DNA from: Paraglaciecola sp.
Lineage (GTDB): Bacteria > Pseudomonadota > Gammaproteobacteria > Enterobacterales > Alteromonadaceae
NCBI GenBank assembly: GCA_009993955.1
Contig: JAACSL010000026.1
Coordinates: forward strand, 1 to 54,360
Direction of reading: 5' to 3'
Length of the DNA stretch: 54,360 nt
Positions 1-8,067 of this stretch are shown piece after piece; position 1 is the first letter of the stretch; each line of letters starts with the position of its first letter. Under the pieces are notes generated by a model. It ran no database searches, was not told the origin of the DNA, and worked only from the letters and a program-made list of their open reading frames with translations. The position numbers and the translations under genes were made by a program.

Positions 1-5
1 TTTAG

Positions 6-491
6 TTCAATTTCTTAAACAGGATTGGGGTTAAATTATACATTGAGTCACAAATTATCGACCAACGCTTTGCTCCTCAAGAATTTGTTTTGGTGGCCTA
101 CGAACCAAAAAATCATCCACTGTTTTCTGAGCAGACCTTTCAAAGCATAGAAGCCTTGAGCCAGGCCTTTCAAGCACTGCCTCGTGTTGAATCTGTGACC
201 AGTATTTTAAATGTGCCTTTATTGTCGAAGGCGGGCGCACTTGGTCCAACTATGTCACCTGATGACTGGACATGGCAAAAACAGCACTACAGTCCCCAAG
301 ATATGCGGCATGTATTTGATCAACATCCTTTGTTTACTGATCTTCTGGTGAATCAGCAACTAACTGCCACAGCGATTCAAATTGTCTTTAAGCCCAACAC
401 CGAACTGCGTGACTTAACTAAACAAATTACTGAACGACAGAAAAAAGTATTAAGCGAGCAATTCACTGAGCAAGACCAGAACGTCGAATAG
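6..491 (+). pseudogene. 5' part of island-split RND/MMPL exporter
   Basis: This is the periplasmic-loop part of an RND/MMPL-type 'predicted exporter'. The frame is open from base 6 to the TAG at 489-491. Family-like features are VAYEP, LFSEQTF and the VESVTSILNVPLL stretch, which matches the 'V.SV.SLL.VPLL' signature after the first membrane helix. The expected N-terminal membrane helix is not visible: an in-frame TAG sits at 3-5, so either the gene begins outside the window and is already broken near base 5, or a frameshift lies at the edge. The only start inside the window is TTG at 90. Family homology ends at EQDQ (468-479); the last codons and the stop come from the inserted island. The 3' half is at 24255-26075 in the same phase. 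The fragment alone cannot make a transporter. Confidence 0.8.
471..478 (+). other. attL core candidate
   Basis: CAAGACCA, read in frame as Q-D-Q-, is the last host-like sequence of the exporter's 5' fragment. It is identical to the octamer at 24255-24262. Eight bases suits the overlap region of a tyrosine recombinase. The exact crossover position is inferred. Confidence 0.65.
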
Positions 492-519
492 TTTTTTTAC
501 CCGTCCAAGAATGTCTTAG

Positions 520-556
520 AAGCCCTGTTATTTGCTTGTAAATACAGGGCTTTTTT
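520..556 (+). terminator. Rho-independent terminator just inside attL
   Basis: The arms AAGCCCTGT(T)ATTT and AAATACAGGGCTT are fully complementary apart from one bulged T, and are followed by TTTTTT. The hairpin lies about 30 bp after the TAG ending the exporter fragment, so it would stop host read-through into the integrase gene. Confidence 0.8.
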
Positions 557-609
557 ATTTTTCCCGTCCATATCGGTTTGCAGATGTCCGTTACCAGTTG
601 CTGTTTAAG

Positions 610-630
610 TGGTGGGCAAAATGGTGGGCA
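610..630 (+). repeat. Left arm-type repeat pair TGGTGGGCA
   Basis: Two direct copies of TGGTGGGCA (610-618 and 622-630) start 12 bp apart. Further copies are TGGTGAGCA at 673-681 and a pair at 786-804 just before the integrase start. The same 12-bp-spaced pair is found at the right end (24161-24181), in the same orientation. Placement near both ends and around the integrase promoter fits integrase arm-binding sites; this is inference. Confidence 0.65.
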
Positions 631-785
631 AGTCCTGTTTTTTTGACTCAATAAGCAAAAAGTCAAGATATCTGGTGAGCAGATTTTTGCATCTATCTCA
701 CCACCGCCTTATGCCATCTCCACTTATCGTGCAGCTTGCAGGTTGTTCAATCACTCAACTATCGAACCAATCGATAAACAAACAG

Positions 786-804
786 TGGTGGGCAATGGTG
801 AGCA
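786..804 (+). repeat. Arm-type repeat pair before integrase gene
   Basis: TGGTGGGCA (786-794) is followed by TGGTGAGCA (796-804), a 10-bp step. The pair ends 38 bp before the integrase ATG, so integrase binding here could also repress its own promoter (inference). Confidence 0.55.
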
Positions 805-842
805 AATTTTAACGATTTCTTAGGAATATAGAGTAACAAACG

Positions 843-2099
843 ATGGCAAAACTAACCGCAACTCAGGTGCAGTCTTATGCTCGCACCGCAGCAGCAAACA
901 AAAAATACAGTGATGGTAATGGACTATATTTTTGCGTAAGAAAATCTGGCATGCCGTATTGGATGCTAAGGTATACCAGCCTAAACGGACGACGAGAAGC
1001 CACGCTCGGTCAATATCCAAGTATGACGTTAGCAGAGGCTCGACTTGAATCGTCTAAAATGCAGCTACAACTTCAGCAAGGTGAAGATCCATTAGCAATT
1101 CGCGCTATTGAAACCATCCCAGAGTTCCAAAATGTCAGCCAGCTGTTTCAAGACTGGTATTCCAAAGACTTAAGTCGCCGGTTAAAACACCCAAATATAC
1201 CCAAACGTGTTTTTACCAAAGAGATTGCCCCCGTGATTGGTCAACTCCCTATCCAAGCAGTGCGGCCAACACATGTACGCGAAGTATTAGAGCGCATTAG
1301 AGAAAGTAACCGCCCTACCATTGCCAACGACACATTAATGTACATGAAGCAGCTGTTTCGACATGCGATAAAGCTCGACTTAACGCTGAATAACCCCGCC
1401 GCAGCATTTACCGTGGACGATGCCGGTGGCGTGGAGTCCAGTAAAGACAGGATGCTCAGCAAAGAGGAAATTCACTACGCTTTTAGCGTGTTTCATACCC
1501 ATATCAATAGCTTTGGCCGCGACAATTACCTCGCTTGTTGCCTGTTTTTGGTATTGGGCGTGCGCAAAAGCGAATTGTGCGAAGCCATGTGGCGTGAAAT
1601 GGATTTAACCACGGGCGTATGGGACCTACCCAAGGAACGAAGTAAAACTGGCGTGCCGATCAGCATTCCCTTACCCCGCCAAGCTATTGCTTGGTTTAAC
1701 GAGCTGCAAATCCGCGCTTGTGGCTCGCCTTATGTTTTCCCGGCCAGACGAGCAAGCCATCGTCCACATATGGGGCCAGATACACTGAACCGCGCAATTT
1801 CTAAACTCTTTGGTCGCGAGCCTGGGCGCAAAAAACAGCCGCCCAATAAAATGGGCAAACTTGAACACTTTACCGTACACGATTTACGCCGCACCTTTCG
1901 CAGCCTTGCCGCCTCTTTAGGTATTGCAGGCAACGTGGCCGAACGCTGTCTTAACCATAAGCTAAAAGGCGTTGAGGGCATCTACGACCGGCACGATTAC
2001 TTTGAAGAGCGCCGTATTGCCCATCAAAACGTGGCTGATGTGGTTGAACCGCTGGTGAACTTTGAGCACCCTTCACAGCACAACACAGGAGGGCGTTAA
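843..2099 (+). CDS. int: Tyrosine recombinase/integrase of the island
   Basis: This 418-residue integrase catalyses site-specific insertion and excision of the island. The N-terminal ~80 residues have the DUF4102-type arm-binding look (DGNGLYFCV, LGQYPSMTLAEAR), followed by a core-binding SAM-like region and a C-terminal catalytic domain. Catalytic residues are visible: Arg in LGVRKSELC, HDLRRTF, and the late LNHK...IYDRHDY with His and the Tyr nucleophile. Length is normal for P4/DUF4102 integrases. The ATG follows directly on a set of TGGTGGGCA repeats. The gene points into the island from attL, the usual layout. It looks intact, so excision is plausible in principle. Confidence 0.95.
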   Translation: MAKLTATQVQSYARTAAANKKYSDGNGLYFCVRKSGMPYWMLRYTSLNGRREATLGQYPSMTLAEARLESSKMQLQLQQGEDPLAIRAIETIPEFQNVSQLFQDWYSKDLSRRLKHPNIPKRVFTKEIAPVIGQLPIQAVRPTHVREVLERIRESNRPTIANDTLMYMKQLFRHAIKLDLTLNNPAAAFTVDDAGGVESSKDRMLSKEEIHYAFSVFHTHINSFGRDNYLACCLFLVLGVRKSELCEAMWREMDLTTGVWDLPKERSKTGVPISIPLPRQAIAWFNELQIRACGSPYVFPARRASHRPHMGPDTLNRAISKLFGREPGRKKQPPNKMGKLEHFTVHDLRRTFRSLAASLGIAGNVAERCLNHKLKGVEGIYDRHDYFEERRIAHQNVADVVEPLVNFEHPSQHNTGGR

Positions 2100-2100
2100 C

Positions 2101-2439
2101 ATGCAACTGATGATGCGACTCGCCCCCATTACCTTTCCAATAGCCATGCTGGCAGGCCTTGGTTGGTGTATTGGCATTGCCCTACTCGAACAATCTCATG
2201 GCGTAGGCTACGCACTTACCCGGCATTTCCTGATGGTATTCGTGGTTCTCGCCCCGTGGCTGACGCTAAAACTCACGTTCTACGTGATTGTCAGCCTAGG
2301 ACGCAAACTGGGGCTCATCCCGCCTGCACGCCCAACGTATAGCCTAGGTTATGAAGAATCGCTCTATTGGTTCAGAGTATTGGCGTTCTTCGATGGCAAA
2401 CGCAGCCGTATGCCAAAAAAGCCATACAGGCGAAACTAA
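2101..2439 (+). CDS. Small hypothetical membrane protein
   Basis: This 112-residue protein begins at the ATG one base after the integrase stop, with AGGAGG at about 2088-2093 as ribosome site inside the end of int. It is therefore probably co-transcribed with the integrase. Two hydrophobic stretches are visible: residues ~5-28 (LAPITFPIAMLAGLGWCIGI) and ~38-60. They are followed by a basic tail ending RMPKKPYRRN. A longer frame reading back into int exists, but the ribosome site argues for this start. I do not recognise the family. A role in island maintenance or mobility is only suggested by position. Confidence 0.65.
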   Translation: MQLMMRLAPITFPIAMLAGLGWCIGIALLEQSHGVGYALTRHFLMVFVVLAPWLTLKLTFYVIVSLGRKLGLIPPARPTYSLGYEESLYWFRVLAFFDGKRSRMPKKPYRRN

Positions 2440-2536
2440 CTAGCCACTCACTTGCTCACTTACTGTGGGCAGTTGGGACAATGGGGCAACACTGGATAAC
2501 ACAAGCTTTAGACGGTGAATAAGAGGGATTTGAACC

Positions 2537-2586
2537 GCCCCAAGGAATGGGGCAGTTGGGGATGCGGTAACAACTCCTAACCGCAT
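2537..2586 (+). other. Two consecutive hairpins downstream of int operon
   Basis: GCCCC-AAGGAAT-GGGGC (2537-2553) and ATGCGGT...ACCGCAT (2562-2586) form two perfect small stems in the gap between the membrane protein and higB. No T-tract follows, so these may be a weak terminator or structured leader. The rest of 2440-2607 shows nothing else I can support. Confidence 0.4.
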
Positions 2587-2607
2587 AAAGAATACCAAAC
2601 TTGCAAA

Positions 2608-2624
2608 AGTCCCAATTTGGGACT
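2608..2624. promoter_or_regulatory. Palindromic operator of higBA
   Basis: AGTCCCAATTTGGGACT is a perfect 8-bp inverted repeat around one central T, ending 11 bp before the higB ATG. HigA-type antitoxins bind palindromes in their own promoter, so this is the likely autoregulatory site. Its closeness to the start suggests it overlaps the transcript start region. Confidence 0.65.
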
Positions 2625-2635
2625 AGCATCTGTTT

Positions 2636-2938
2636 ATGAGAATTATCGCACTATCAACCTTAAAAACATTTTGGGAAGACAGCCCAGAATACATTGACGC
2701 TAATGAGCCAACGTTAGCGTGGTATAGGCATGCATTAAACGCTGATTGGGGAGCACCGGCGGATGTGAAACAGGATTTTAGAAATGCCAGCATCCTCAAA
2801 GATGGACGTGTCGTGTTTAACATTGCCGGTAATAAATACCGGTTAGTCGTTTGGATCAATTATGCCTACAAGGTGGTTTACATACGGTTTATAGGCAGCC
2901 ATGCACAATACGATCAAATTGATGTGCAAACGATTTAA
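2636..2938 (+). CDS. higB: HigB-family mRNA interferase toxin
   Basis: This 100-residue toxin of the HigB branch (RelE fold) cleaves mRNA on the ribosome in known members. Family features: an N-terminal MRIIALSTLKTFWE, a mid-region ADVKQDFRNASIL, then RVVFNIAGNKYRLVVWINY and the C-terminal VYIRFIGSHAQYDQID, which matches the conserved 'GTHaeYDkid' ending with the catalytic-region His. The length is normal and it appears intact. It is the first gene of a toxin-first pair, with the antitoxin 31 bp downstream, which is typical of higBA. Expression is probably repressed through the palindrome at 2608-2624. Within the island it probably acts in post-segregational stabilisation or phage defence (inference). 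Confidence 0.93.
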   Translation: MRIIALSTLKTFWEDSPEYIDANEPTLAWYRHALNADWGAPADVKQDFRNASILKDGRVVFNIAGNKYRLVVWINYAYKVVYIRFIGSHAQYDQIDVQTI

Positions 2939-2969
2939 AGCCAAAAGGTAGTAACAAGAGGTAAATATA

Positions 2970-3341
2970 ATGGACATCAGACCTATTAAAACAGATGCCG
3001 ACTACCGCGCGGCATTAAACGACATCGAAAACCTAATGATGGCGGAGCCAGATACCATTGAAGGCGAAAAGCTGGACATTTTGGTTACGTTAGTCGAGGC
3101 CTACGAAGCAAAGCATTTTCCAATGGATTTGCCAGACCCTGTTGAGGCAATAAAGTTTGAGATGGAGCGCAAAGGCTTAACGGTTAAAGATCTTGAACCC
3201 ATGATAGGTAAAAGCAATCGTGTTTATGAAATCCTAAACCATAAGCGATCACTCACGCTAAAAATGATTTGGAAACTTCATGAAGGGTTAGGTATTCCAG
3301 CAGAGTCGCTGATCAAACCACCGCAAGTTCGCGCTTCATAG
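2970..3341 (+). CDS. higA: HigA-family antitoxin, HTH repressor
   Basis: This 123-residue antitoxin partners HigB. The N-terminal half (DYRAALNDIENLMMAEPDT) is the acidic toxin-neutralising region usual for this HigA group. The C-terminal half carries an XRE-type helix-turn-helix: KGLTVKDLEPMIGKSNRVYEI then NHKRSLTLKMIWKLHEGLGI. AGAGG at about 2958 supports the ATG. It neutralises HigB and should autorepress via 2608-2624. The next gene starts 25 bp downstream, so weak co-transcription with the TOTE-like gene is possible. Confidence 0.92.
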   Translation: MDIRPIKTDADYRAALNDIENLMMAEPDTIEGEKLDILVTLVEAYEAKHFPMDLPDPVEAIKFEMERKGLTVKDLEPMIGKSNRVYEILNHKRSLTLKMIWKLHEGLGIPAESLIKPPQVRAS

Positions 3342-3366
3342 CGCTGCGAATCAAAATTAGTTTGTT

Positions 3367-5775
3367 ATGAATGACGCTCGCTACCCAAACATTTCTGCTA
3401 TTGATAACAGGCTAGCTGAGCTTGAAAACGAAAAGCAGCAGCTTCTCGCATTAAGAGAGACTTTGCGTAGCGCTCAAAACGAGCGTTCAGTACAGACATT
3501 CACGCCAAAACAAAAGGTTGCCCTATTCAGACAACGATTTCGTGGACGAGAGGATATCTTTGCCAATCGTTGGCAAAACCAACAGGGCCGAAGTGGCTAC
3601 TCCGTAGCCTGTGATAATGAATGGGTAAACGGGGTTTGCAACAAACCCCGCATTAAATGCCAAGACTGTTCACACCGAAAGTTTAGCGAACTAAACGAGC
3701 GCATTATTTACAGGCACCTTGCCGGTCATCAAGTGGTGGGGCTGTATCCCTTACTGAAAGATAATACGTGCTATTTGTTGGCAGCCGATTTTGACAAAGG
3801 CTGTTGGCAAGAAGAAGTCAAAGCAATGTCTAAAGCGTGCCAAGAGTTTGATATTCCCCACGCGATAGAAATCTCGCGTTCTGGCAACGGGGCGCACTTA
3901 TGGATCTTTTTTGAAACCAATATCCCGGCGAACCAAGCTCGGGCACTGGGTTTCGCTTTGCTTGATAAAGCCATGGAAATATTTCCAAATCTATCGTTTG
4001 ACTCCTATGACAGGCTCTTTCCTAACCAAGATGTCCTTCCTGAAGGCGGGTTTGGCAATCTCATTGCGCTACCACTTCAAAAGGAGCCTCGCCTTTCAGG
4101 TCGTAGTTGCTTTGTTGACAGTGATCTAAATGCCATCGATGATCAATGGCAGTACCTTGCTGGGCTTAAAACGCTCACTCAGTCGAGTATTGATCAACTC
4201 ATAACAACCATTTCACCCAATACCCTATTGCTGTCCGAACAAGGGCTAACAGACAACCGCCCTCCTTGGGAAATCACAGCCAAAGCCGCACCAATAAAAT
4301 TAGAGTCTTTGCCGAAAAACGTGACAATTACCTTGGCCAATCATATCTACTTTTTGATGAGCGAGTTACCTGGGCCACTACTGGCAGGACTCAAGCGATT
4401 AGCTAGTTTTTCTAATCCTGTGTTTTTTAAAACACAAGCGTTGCGCTTTTCAACCCGTGGCATCCCAAGGTTTATTTCCTGTGCTCGTATTGAAAACGGT
4501 TATCTCGCACTACCGCGAGGCTGTCTCGATGACGCGATTGCTTTGCTACAAGAGCACAATATTTCGCCACTATTTGACGATAAGCGTGAAAACGGCAAAC
4601 CATTATTAAAACTTACACCCGAGTTCACTTTGCGAAAGAACCAGCGAGACGCAGTGGCCGCAATATCTAAACATGACTTCGGTATTTTGCATGCGCCGAC
4701 CGCATTTGGAAAAACGGTTACTGCCATCGGCATGATCGTAAAACGCAAAGTAAATACCCTCATACTGGTTCATAGCCGACAACTGCTTGAACAGTGGCAA
4801 GAGCGATTACGCACGTTCCTACCAGAAGTAACCATTGGCAGTATAGGCGGGGGTAAAAGAAAGCCGAGTGGCATTATCGACATTGCCACCTACCAAAGCT
4901 TGGTTAATAAAAAAGACAACTCCATCACGCCTCTCATCCAAGACTACGGCCACATTATTGTTGATGAATGCCACCATCTGTCTGCGCCAAGGTTTGAAAT
5001 GGTACTCAACGAGGTAAGAGCAAAATATGTATTGGGCCTAACAGCAACGCCAGAGCGACAAGATGGCCATCAGAAGATCATTTTTATGGCGGCAGGGCCC
5101 ATTCGCTATAAAGTGAAACAAAGTCCTGATGAGCAATTTACTCAAACCGTGATGATTCATCAGCTCTACTATATACCGCCAGCTGAGCTAATAAAAACAG
5201 ATGAGTGACCCCAAATAAGCGATGCTTACCGCTGGCTCGTCGATAACCAACAGCGCACGTCAAAAATTGTCTCAGACGCCTCTCAGTGTGTTCAAAATGG
5301 CGGATACCCCTTAGTCCTTACAGAGCGTAGAGAGCACGCAGAGGAAATACACTCACAACTTACCAAGATGGGTATAAGCACTGTCGTACTCAAAGGCGCC
5401 ATGAAATCTGCCGAATGCAAGAACGCTGACAATCATCTGCAATCGGCTCAAATTGTCGTCGCAACAGGAAAATATGTGGGTGAAGGGTTTGACCTACCAA
5501 GACTGGATACGTTGTTTTTGGCCATGCCAATCGCATGGAAAGGTACATTGGCCCAATATGCCGGTCGAATTCATCGTGAATCGGAAGGAAAAACACAAGT
5601 CACCATTCACGACTATGTAGACTGCGCCCTCCCTATGCTGCAACGCATGTTTAAAAAACGCGAGAAAAGCTACAAAGCAATGGGGTATGCAATTGAGTAC
5701 TTTGATGGCAACAGTGACAAGCAACCTTCACTGAAGTTAGAAAACGTCCCTTCATCAAATACCAAGCCAAAATAA
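3367..5775 (+). pseudogene. TOTE-type primase-helicase, split by in-frame TGA
   Basis: The frame stays open from ATG 3367 to 5775 (802 codons) except for one TGA at 5206-5208; the continuation QISDAYRWLVDNQQRT is in the same phase. The N-terminal part is an archaeo-eukaryotic primase-like domain of the TOTE conflict group: LLAADFDKG (acidic pair) and SGNGAHLWIFFE (sGxxxHlW motif). The middle and C-terminal parts are an SF2 helicase: Walker A HAPTAFGKT, DECHH, GLTATPE before the stop; LTERR, VGEGFDLP and QYAGRIHR after it. The stop falls between RecA lobes 1 and 2, so the first product (613 aa) lacks motifs IV-VI and should be inactive as a helicase. Such proteins are proposed in mobile-element conflict; exact activity is unproven. 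A sequencing error or TGG/CGA-to-TGA mutation would explain it. Confidence 0.82.
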
Positions 5776-6232
5776 ACAGCAGCACTTCATTAAACACTTC
5801 CCCATGCCTTTACCCCCATACGCCAAAACCACTATCCGTTTGGCTTTTGGATCGAAACGCCAAACAGGGAAATTTACCCATTTACTGTTTGGCTTCTCGG
5901 TTGAAATCCAACGCTGGTAGGCCTTGCCGGTACTGGCTTAAAGATAGGTTTGGCGCTTTTTGCTCCCTAAACCAACCTCGGCATCAAAGTACAAACCGTT
6001 TGATTTTTTAAACCCAGAATGCAAACGATCGTTTGGCGTCTCGATTTTTTTGCACTTGGCGAACGCAGCCAAACAGCGGTGTATTGGACGATGTATTTCA
6101 AACAGTTAGCCGCATACAGGTCATCATAAAAAACCGATTTGACTGGTTAGTTTTATGGGCATTTCTTTCATCTATTTCACCACCGCGTCTGCATCCGACC
6201 ACTGAAAATAGACGGCATGAAAAACCAACAAG
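5776..6232. repeat. Intergenic cluster of GTTTGGC heptamers
   Basis: This 450-bp gap has no convincing gene. It holds six exact GTTTGGC copies: + strand at 5838, 5887, 5948 and 6031; - strand at 5859-5865 and 6068-6074. Several share a longer consensus GTTTGGCKTYTCGAT. The copies at 5838 and 5859 face each other and form a stem. A short open frame 6033-6236 overlaps the last copies but has no recognisable content. Confidence 0.6.
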
Positions 6233-6931
6233 GTGATAAGTGACGTGTTATGGGCAAGTGGTAACAATTGGGATAGAGAATGGATACAGCAGGTGGTCGC
6301 TTTACTAGTTGGGCATGGCGCGTTTACCCTCTACCCGGCACTAAGCCAGTGCGATAATGCTGCCGAACGCTTAACCCGCTGGCTGACCTATCAGTTACCA
6401 CGCGTTAAACAAGCACACCCTAGCTGCCCGATTCACCAATGGCTGAACAGCATTGGTGCACAAGTGATCGTAGAAAAATGACAAAGCCCCGAGCAATGGC
6501 CAAACCTGTATTGGCTACCTTTACCTGAGGTTGATGGCCATGCCCAAGGCGGACTAGTTTTGTTACCGGCACATTTATTACCGACAGATAGGAATGGTAC
6601 GAGTCAAACCAACACATTGCACGCAAACACGCCCGCCAACGCCTGTATCTTTTGGTGCATTTCGCCTTTATCTAAAACAGGAAAGCGCGCTACCTTGCAC
6701 CCCACACAGCAAAACCGCGCCTTTTGCCTGCCCAGTTCGCCAGAGCAAATGGGCAAATCATGTACGGGGTTATTACTGAGCGGTTTAAGAAAAGAAAGCC
6801 AAAAACGAAACGGCAACGTGATCAGCCACCAAATCAACCTAGCGCTGCTGCACCACCTTTGTGGGCCGGAGAATGATATGTGGATGAAAGCGAGTTTGGG
6901 TACCGTAACTCATTACGGTACCAAAAATTAG
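6233..6931 (+). pseudogene. Unrecognised ORF interrupted by TGA
   Basis: One frame is open from GTG 6233 (alternative GTG 6245) to TAG 6929-6931 apart from a TGA at 6479-6481. Before the TGA the translation is protein-like (LWASGNNWDREW, AAERLTRWLTYQLPRV, IHQWLNSIGAQVIVE). After it, WPNLYWLPLPEVDGHAQGG still looks like coding sequence. From about 6600 the quality drops and another frame (EQSALP-like, 6660-6779) looks equally good, so a frameshift may also be present. I do not recognise the family. It lies between the broken TOTE-like gene and the half hsdS, and shares the nonsense-mutation type of its neighbour. It is best read as a decayed cargo gene of unknown role. Confidence 0.4.
6899..6922. 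repeat. Perfect 10-bp inverted repeat GGTACCGTAA
   Basis: GGTACCGTAA, CTCA, TTACGGTACC: 10-bp arms with a 4-nt loop at the end of the decayed ORF. No T-tract follows. It shares GGTACCG with the palindrome at 7180-7209. Confidence 0.6.
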
Positions 6932-7179
6932 AAGCCGGAAAAACGAGTAACCCCTCACAGGGCGCTGATCTAACGGGTAGCGGGAGGGGTGTTGTTGGTG
7001 CGATTTTAATATCAAAAGTATCAAATAGCTCGATGTTTTTGGCTAGAGTGCTCTCTGTTAGGTTTTTACTCAGGCTTCACTTTGAACTATTCGGAATTTC
7101 CAGATGGTTGCGTTTTGTACAGCTCTACCAGCTTGATTATATGACTCTTAATAATTAACTCTTTTTTATCAGCAAGATA

Positions 7180-7209
7180 CCTGGTACCGACATACATGTC
7201 GGTACTAGG
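7180..7209. repeat. 30-bp palindrome with GGTACCGACAT arms
   Basis: CCTGGTACCGACAT, AC, ATGTCGGTACTAGG: 14-bp arms with one mismatch. It lies in a gene-free stretch (6932-7394) that otherwise shows only an ACCCCTC/GAGGGGT pair (6950-6990) and the inverted repeat at 7293-7376. Function unknown; an operator or a vestigial element end are options. Confidence 0.6.
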
Positions 7210-7292
7210 CAACGACCACTACTCCCTCTCTATACAGCCAGGCATCCGCTCAATTCAAGCATCTCCAAACGCTATTAAAAAATAAATTTACA

Positions 7293-7376
7293 GTAATGGC
7301 GTTTTTGCAAAATAAATAGTTGACAGTTTGTGGGTCTCAGCATAAGCTCATTCACAAGTTGCAGAAACGCCATTAC
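7293..7376. promoter_or_regulatory. 18-bp inverted repeats flanking a TTGACA box
   Basis: GTAATGGCGTTTTTGCAA (7293-7310) and TTGCAGAAACGCCATTAC (7359-7376) are complementary in 17 of 18 positions and enclose 48 nt. Inside is TTGACA (7320-7325) with TAAGCT 17 bp downstream as a weak -10. The element ends 18 bp before the half-hsdS ATG. It could be an mRNA leader stem, an operator, or a small invertible promoter. Confidence 0.5.
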
Positions 7377-7394
7377 AACGCATTTGAGGTGACA

Positions 7395-7973
7395 ATGAAA
7401 GTTAATTTGAAAAAAATTGCCTCTGTACAGATGGGACACTCTTTTAGGTCAAAGCTTGAGCCAGACACTAATGGAAATATCTCTGTTATTCAGATGAAGG
7501 ATCTTACTGAAGATAACCGACTAAATGCCCAAGAGCTAGTGCAGATTGCTATGCAAGACTTAAAAGACCATCACAGAGTTAAATTTAACGATTTAGCTTT
7601 TCGCTCTAGAGGCCAAACCAACACAGCAGCATTGATTGACCAAGAGTTGAATGATGCTGTTATCGCTGCGCCACTGTTGCGAATTCGAGTTGAAAGTGAT
7701 TCGGTTATGCCTGCGTATTTATGCTGGTTTATTAATCAACCGACTTCACAAGCAGTATTGCAAAGTAAGGCAACAGGCACGGCGGTAAGAATGATTGGCA
7801 AACCTGCACTTGAGGATCTGGAGATAGTAGTCCCTAGTCTCGATGTGCAGAAAAAGATTATTGAGATTTACCAATTATCCATCAACGAGCAGAAGCTAAT
7901 GAATGCATTAGCCAAGAAAAAGGAGGTGTTAACTGACGCAATATTAATGAATTTAGCAATGAATACCCAGTAA
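7395..7973 (+). CDS. Half-size type I specificity (HsdS-like) protein
   Basis: This 192-residue protein resembles one half of an HsdS subunit. It has one target recognition domain (KIASVQMGHSFRSKL..., FNDLAFRSRGQTNTAA, YLCWFINQPTSQ, AVRMIGKPALEDLEIVVPSLDVQKKI), the usual ending 'l..l.vp.P.leeQ..I', and a short helical spacer. Full HsdS subunits have two such domains (compare 11205-12428). I chose ATG 7395, with GAGGTGA just upstream, over an in-frame TTG at 7320 that lies within the inverted repeat. Half-S proteins can dimerise and serve an HsdM, so it may give a second specificity to the system encoded 0.7 kb downstream, or be a remnant of an older system. Confidence 0.8.
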   Translation: MKVNLKKIASVQMGHSFRSKLEPDTNGNISVIQMKDLTEDNRLNAQELVQIAMQDLKDHHRVKFNDLAFRSRGQTNTAALIDQELNDAVIAAPLLRIRVESDSVMPAYLCWFINQPTSQAVLQSKATGTAVRMIGKPALEDLEIVVPSLDVQKKIIEIYQLSINEQKLMNALAKKKEVLTDAILMNLAMNTQ

Positions 7974-7999
7974 TGACAGTTACTGGGTTTAGACGAGCC

Positions 8000-8019
8000 A
8001 AAAGTGTGACAGCACTTTT
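8000..8019. promoter_or_regulatory. Inverted repeat AAAAGTG/CACTTTT
   Basis: AAAAGTG-TGACAG-CACTTTT is a perfect 7-bp inverted repeat in the gap before the DUF2188 gene. It may be a terminator stem for the half-S gene (a short TTTTA follows) or an operator for the restriction cluster. Confidence 0.35.
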
Positions 8020-8067
8020 AGCAAAACTTTAATCCACGTTTAATTTGAAAAAACAGGAGCCGAAATT

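Noticed and set aside
2521..2590. tRNA-like 3' end on the minus strand (TTCAAATCC)
   Set aside because: The T-arm stem does not pair and no acceptor or anticodon arm can be built; it folds better as two small hairpins.
5838..6074. GTTTGGC heptamers as integron attC sites
   Set aside because: attC core sites need GTTRRRY with purines after GTT; here the fourth base is T, spacing is irregular, and no integron integrase is present.
6033..6236. 67-codon frame overlapping the GTTTGGC cluster
   Set aside because: It contains repeat-derived sequence, has no clear ribosome site and no family-like segment.
5206..6481. The two in-frame TGA codons as selenocysteine or TGA recoding
   Set aside because: Many intact genes in the same island (hsdM, dinD, hsdS, hsdR, hipB) end with TGA, no SECIS-like hairpin with a fitting loop is evident, and neither protein family uses selenocysteine.
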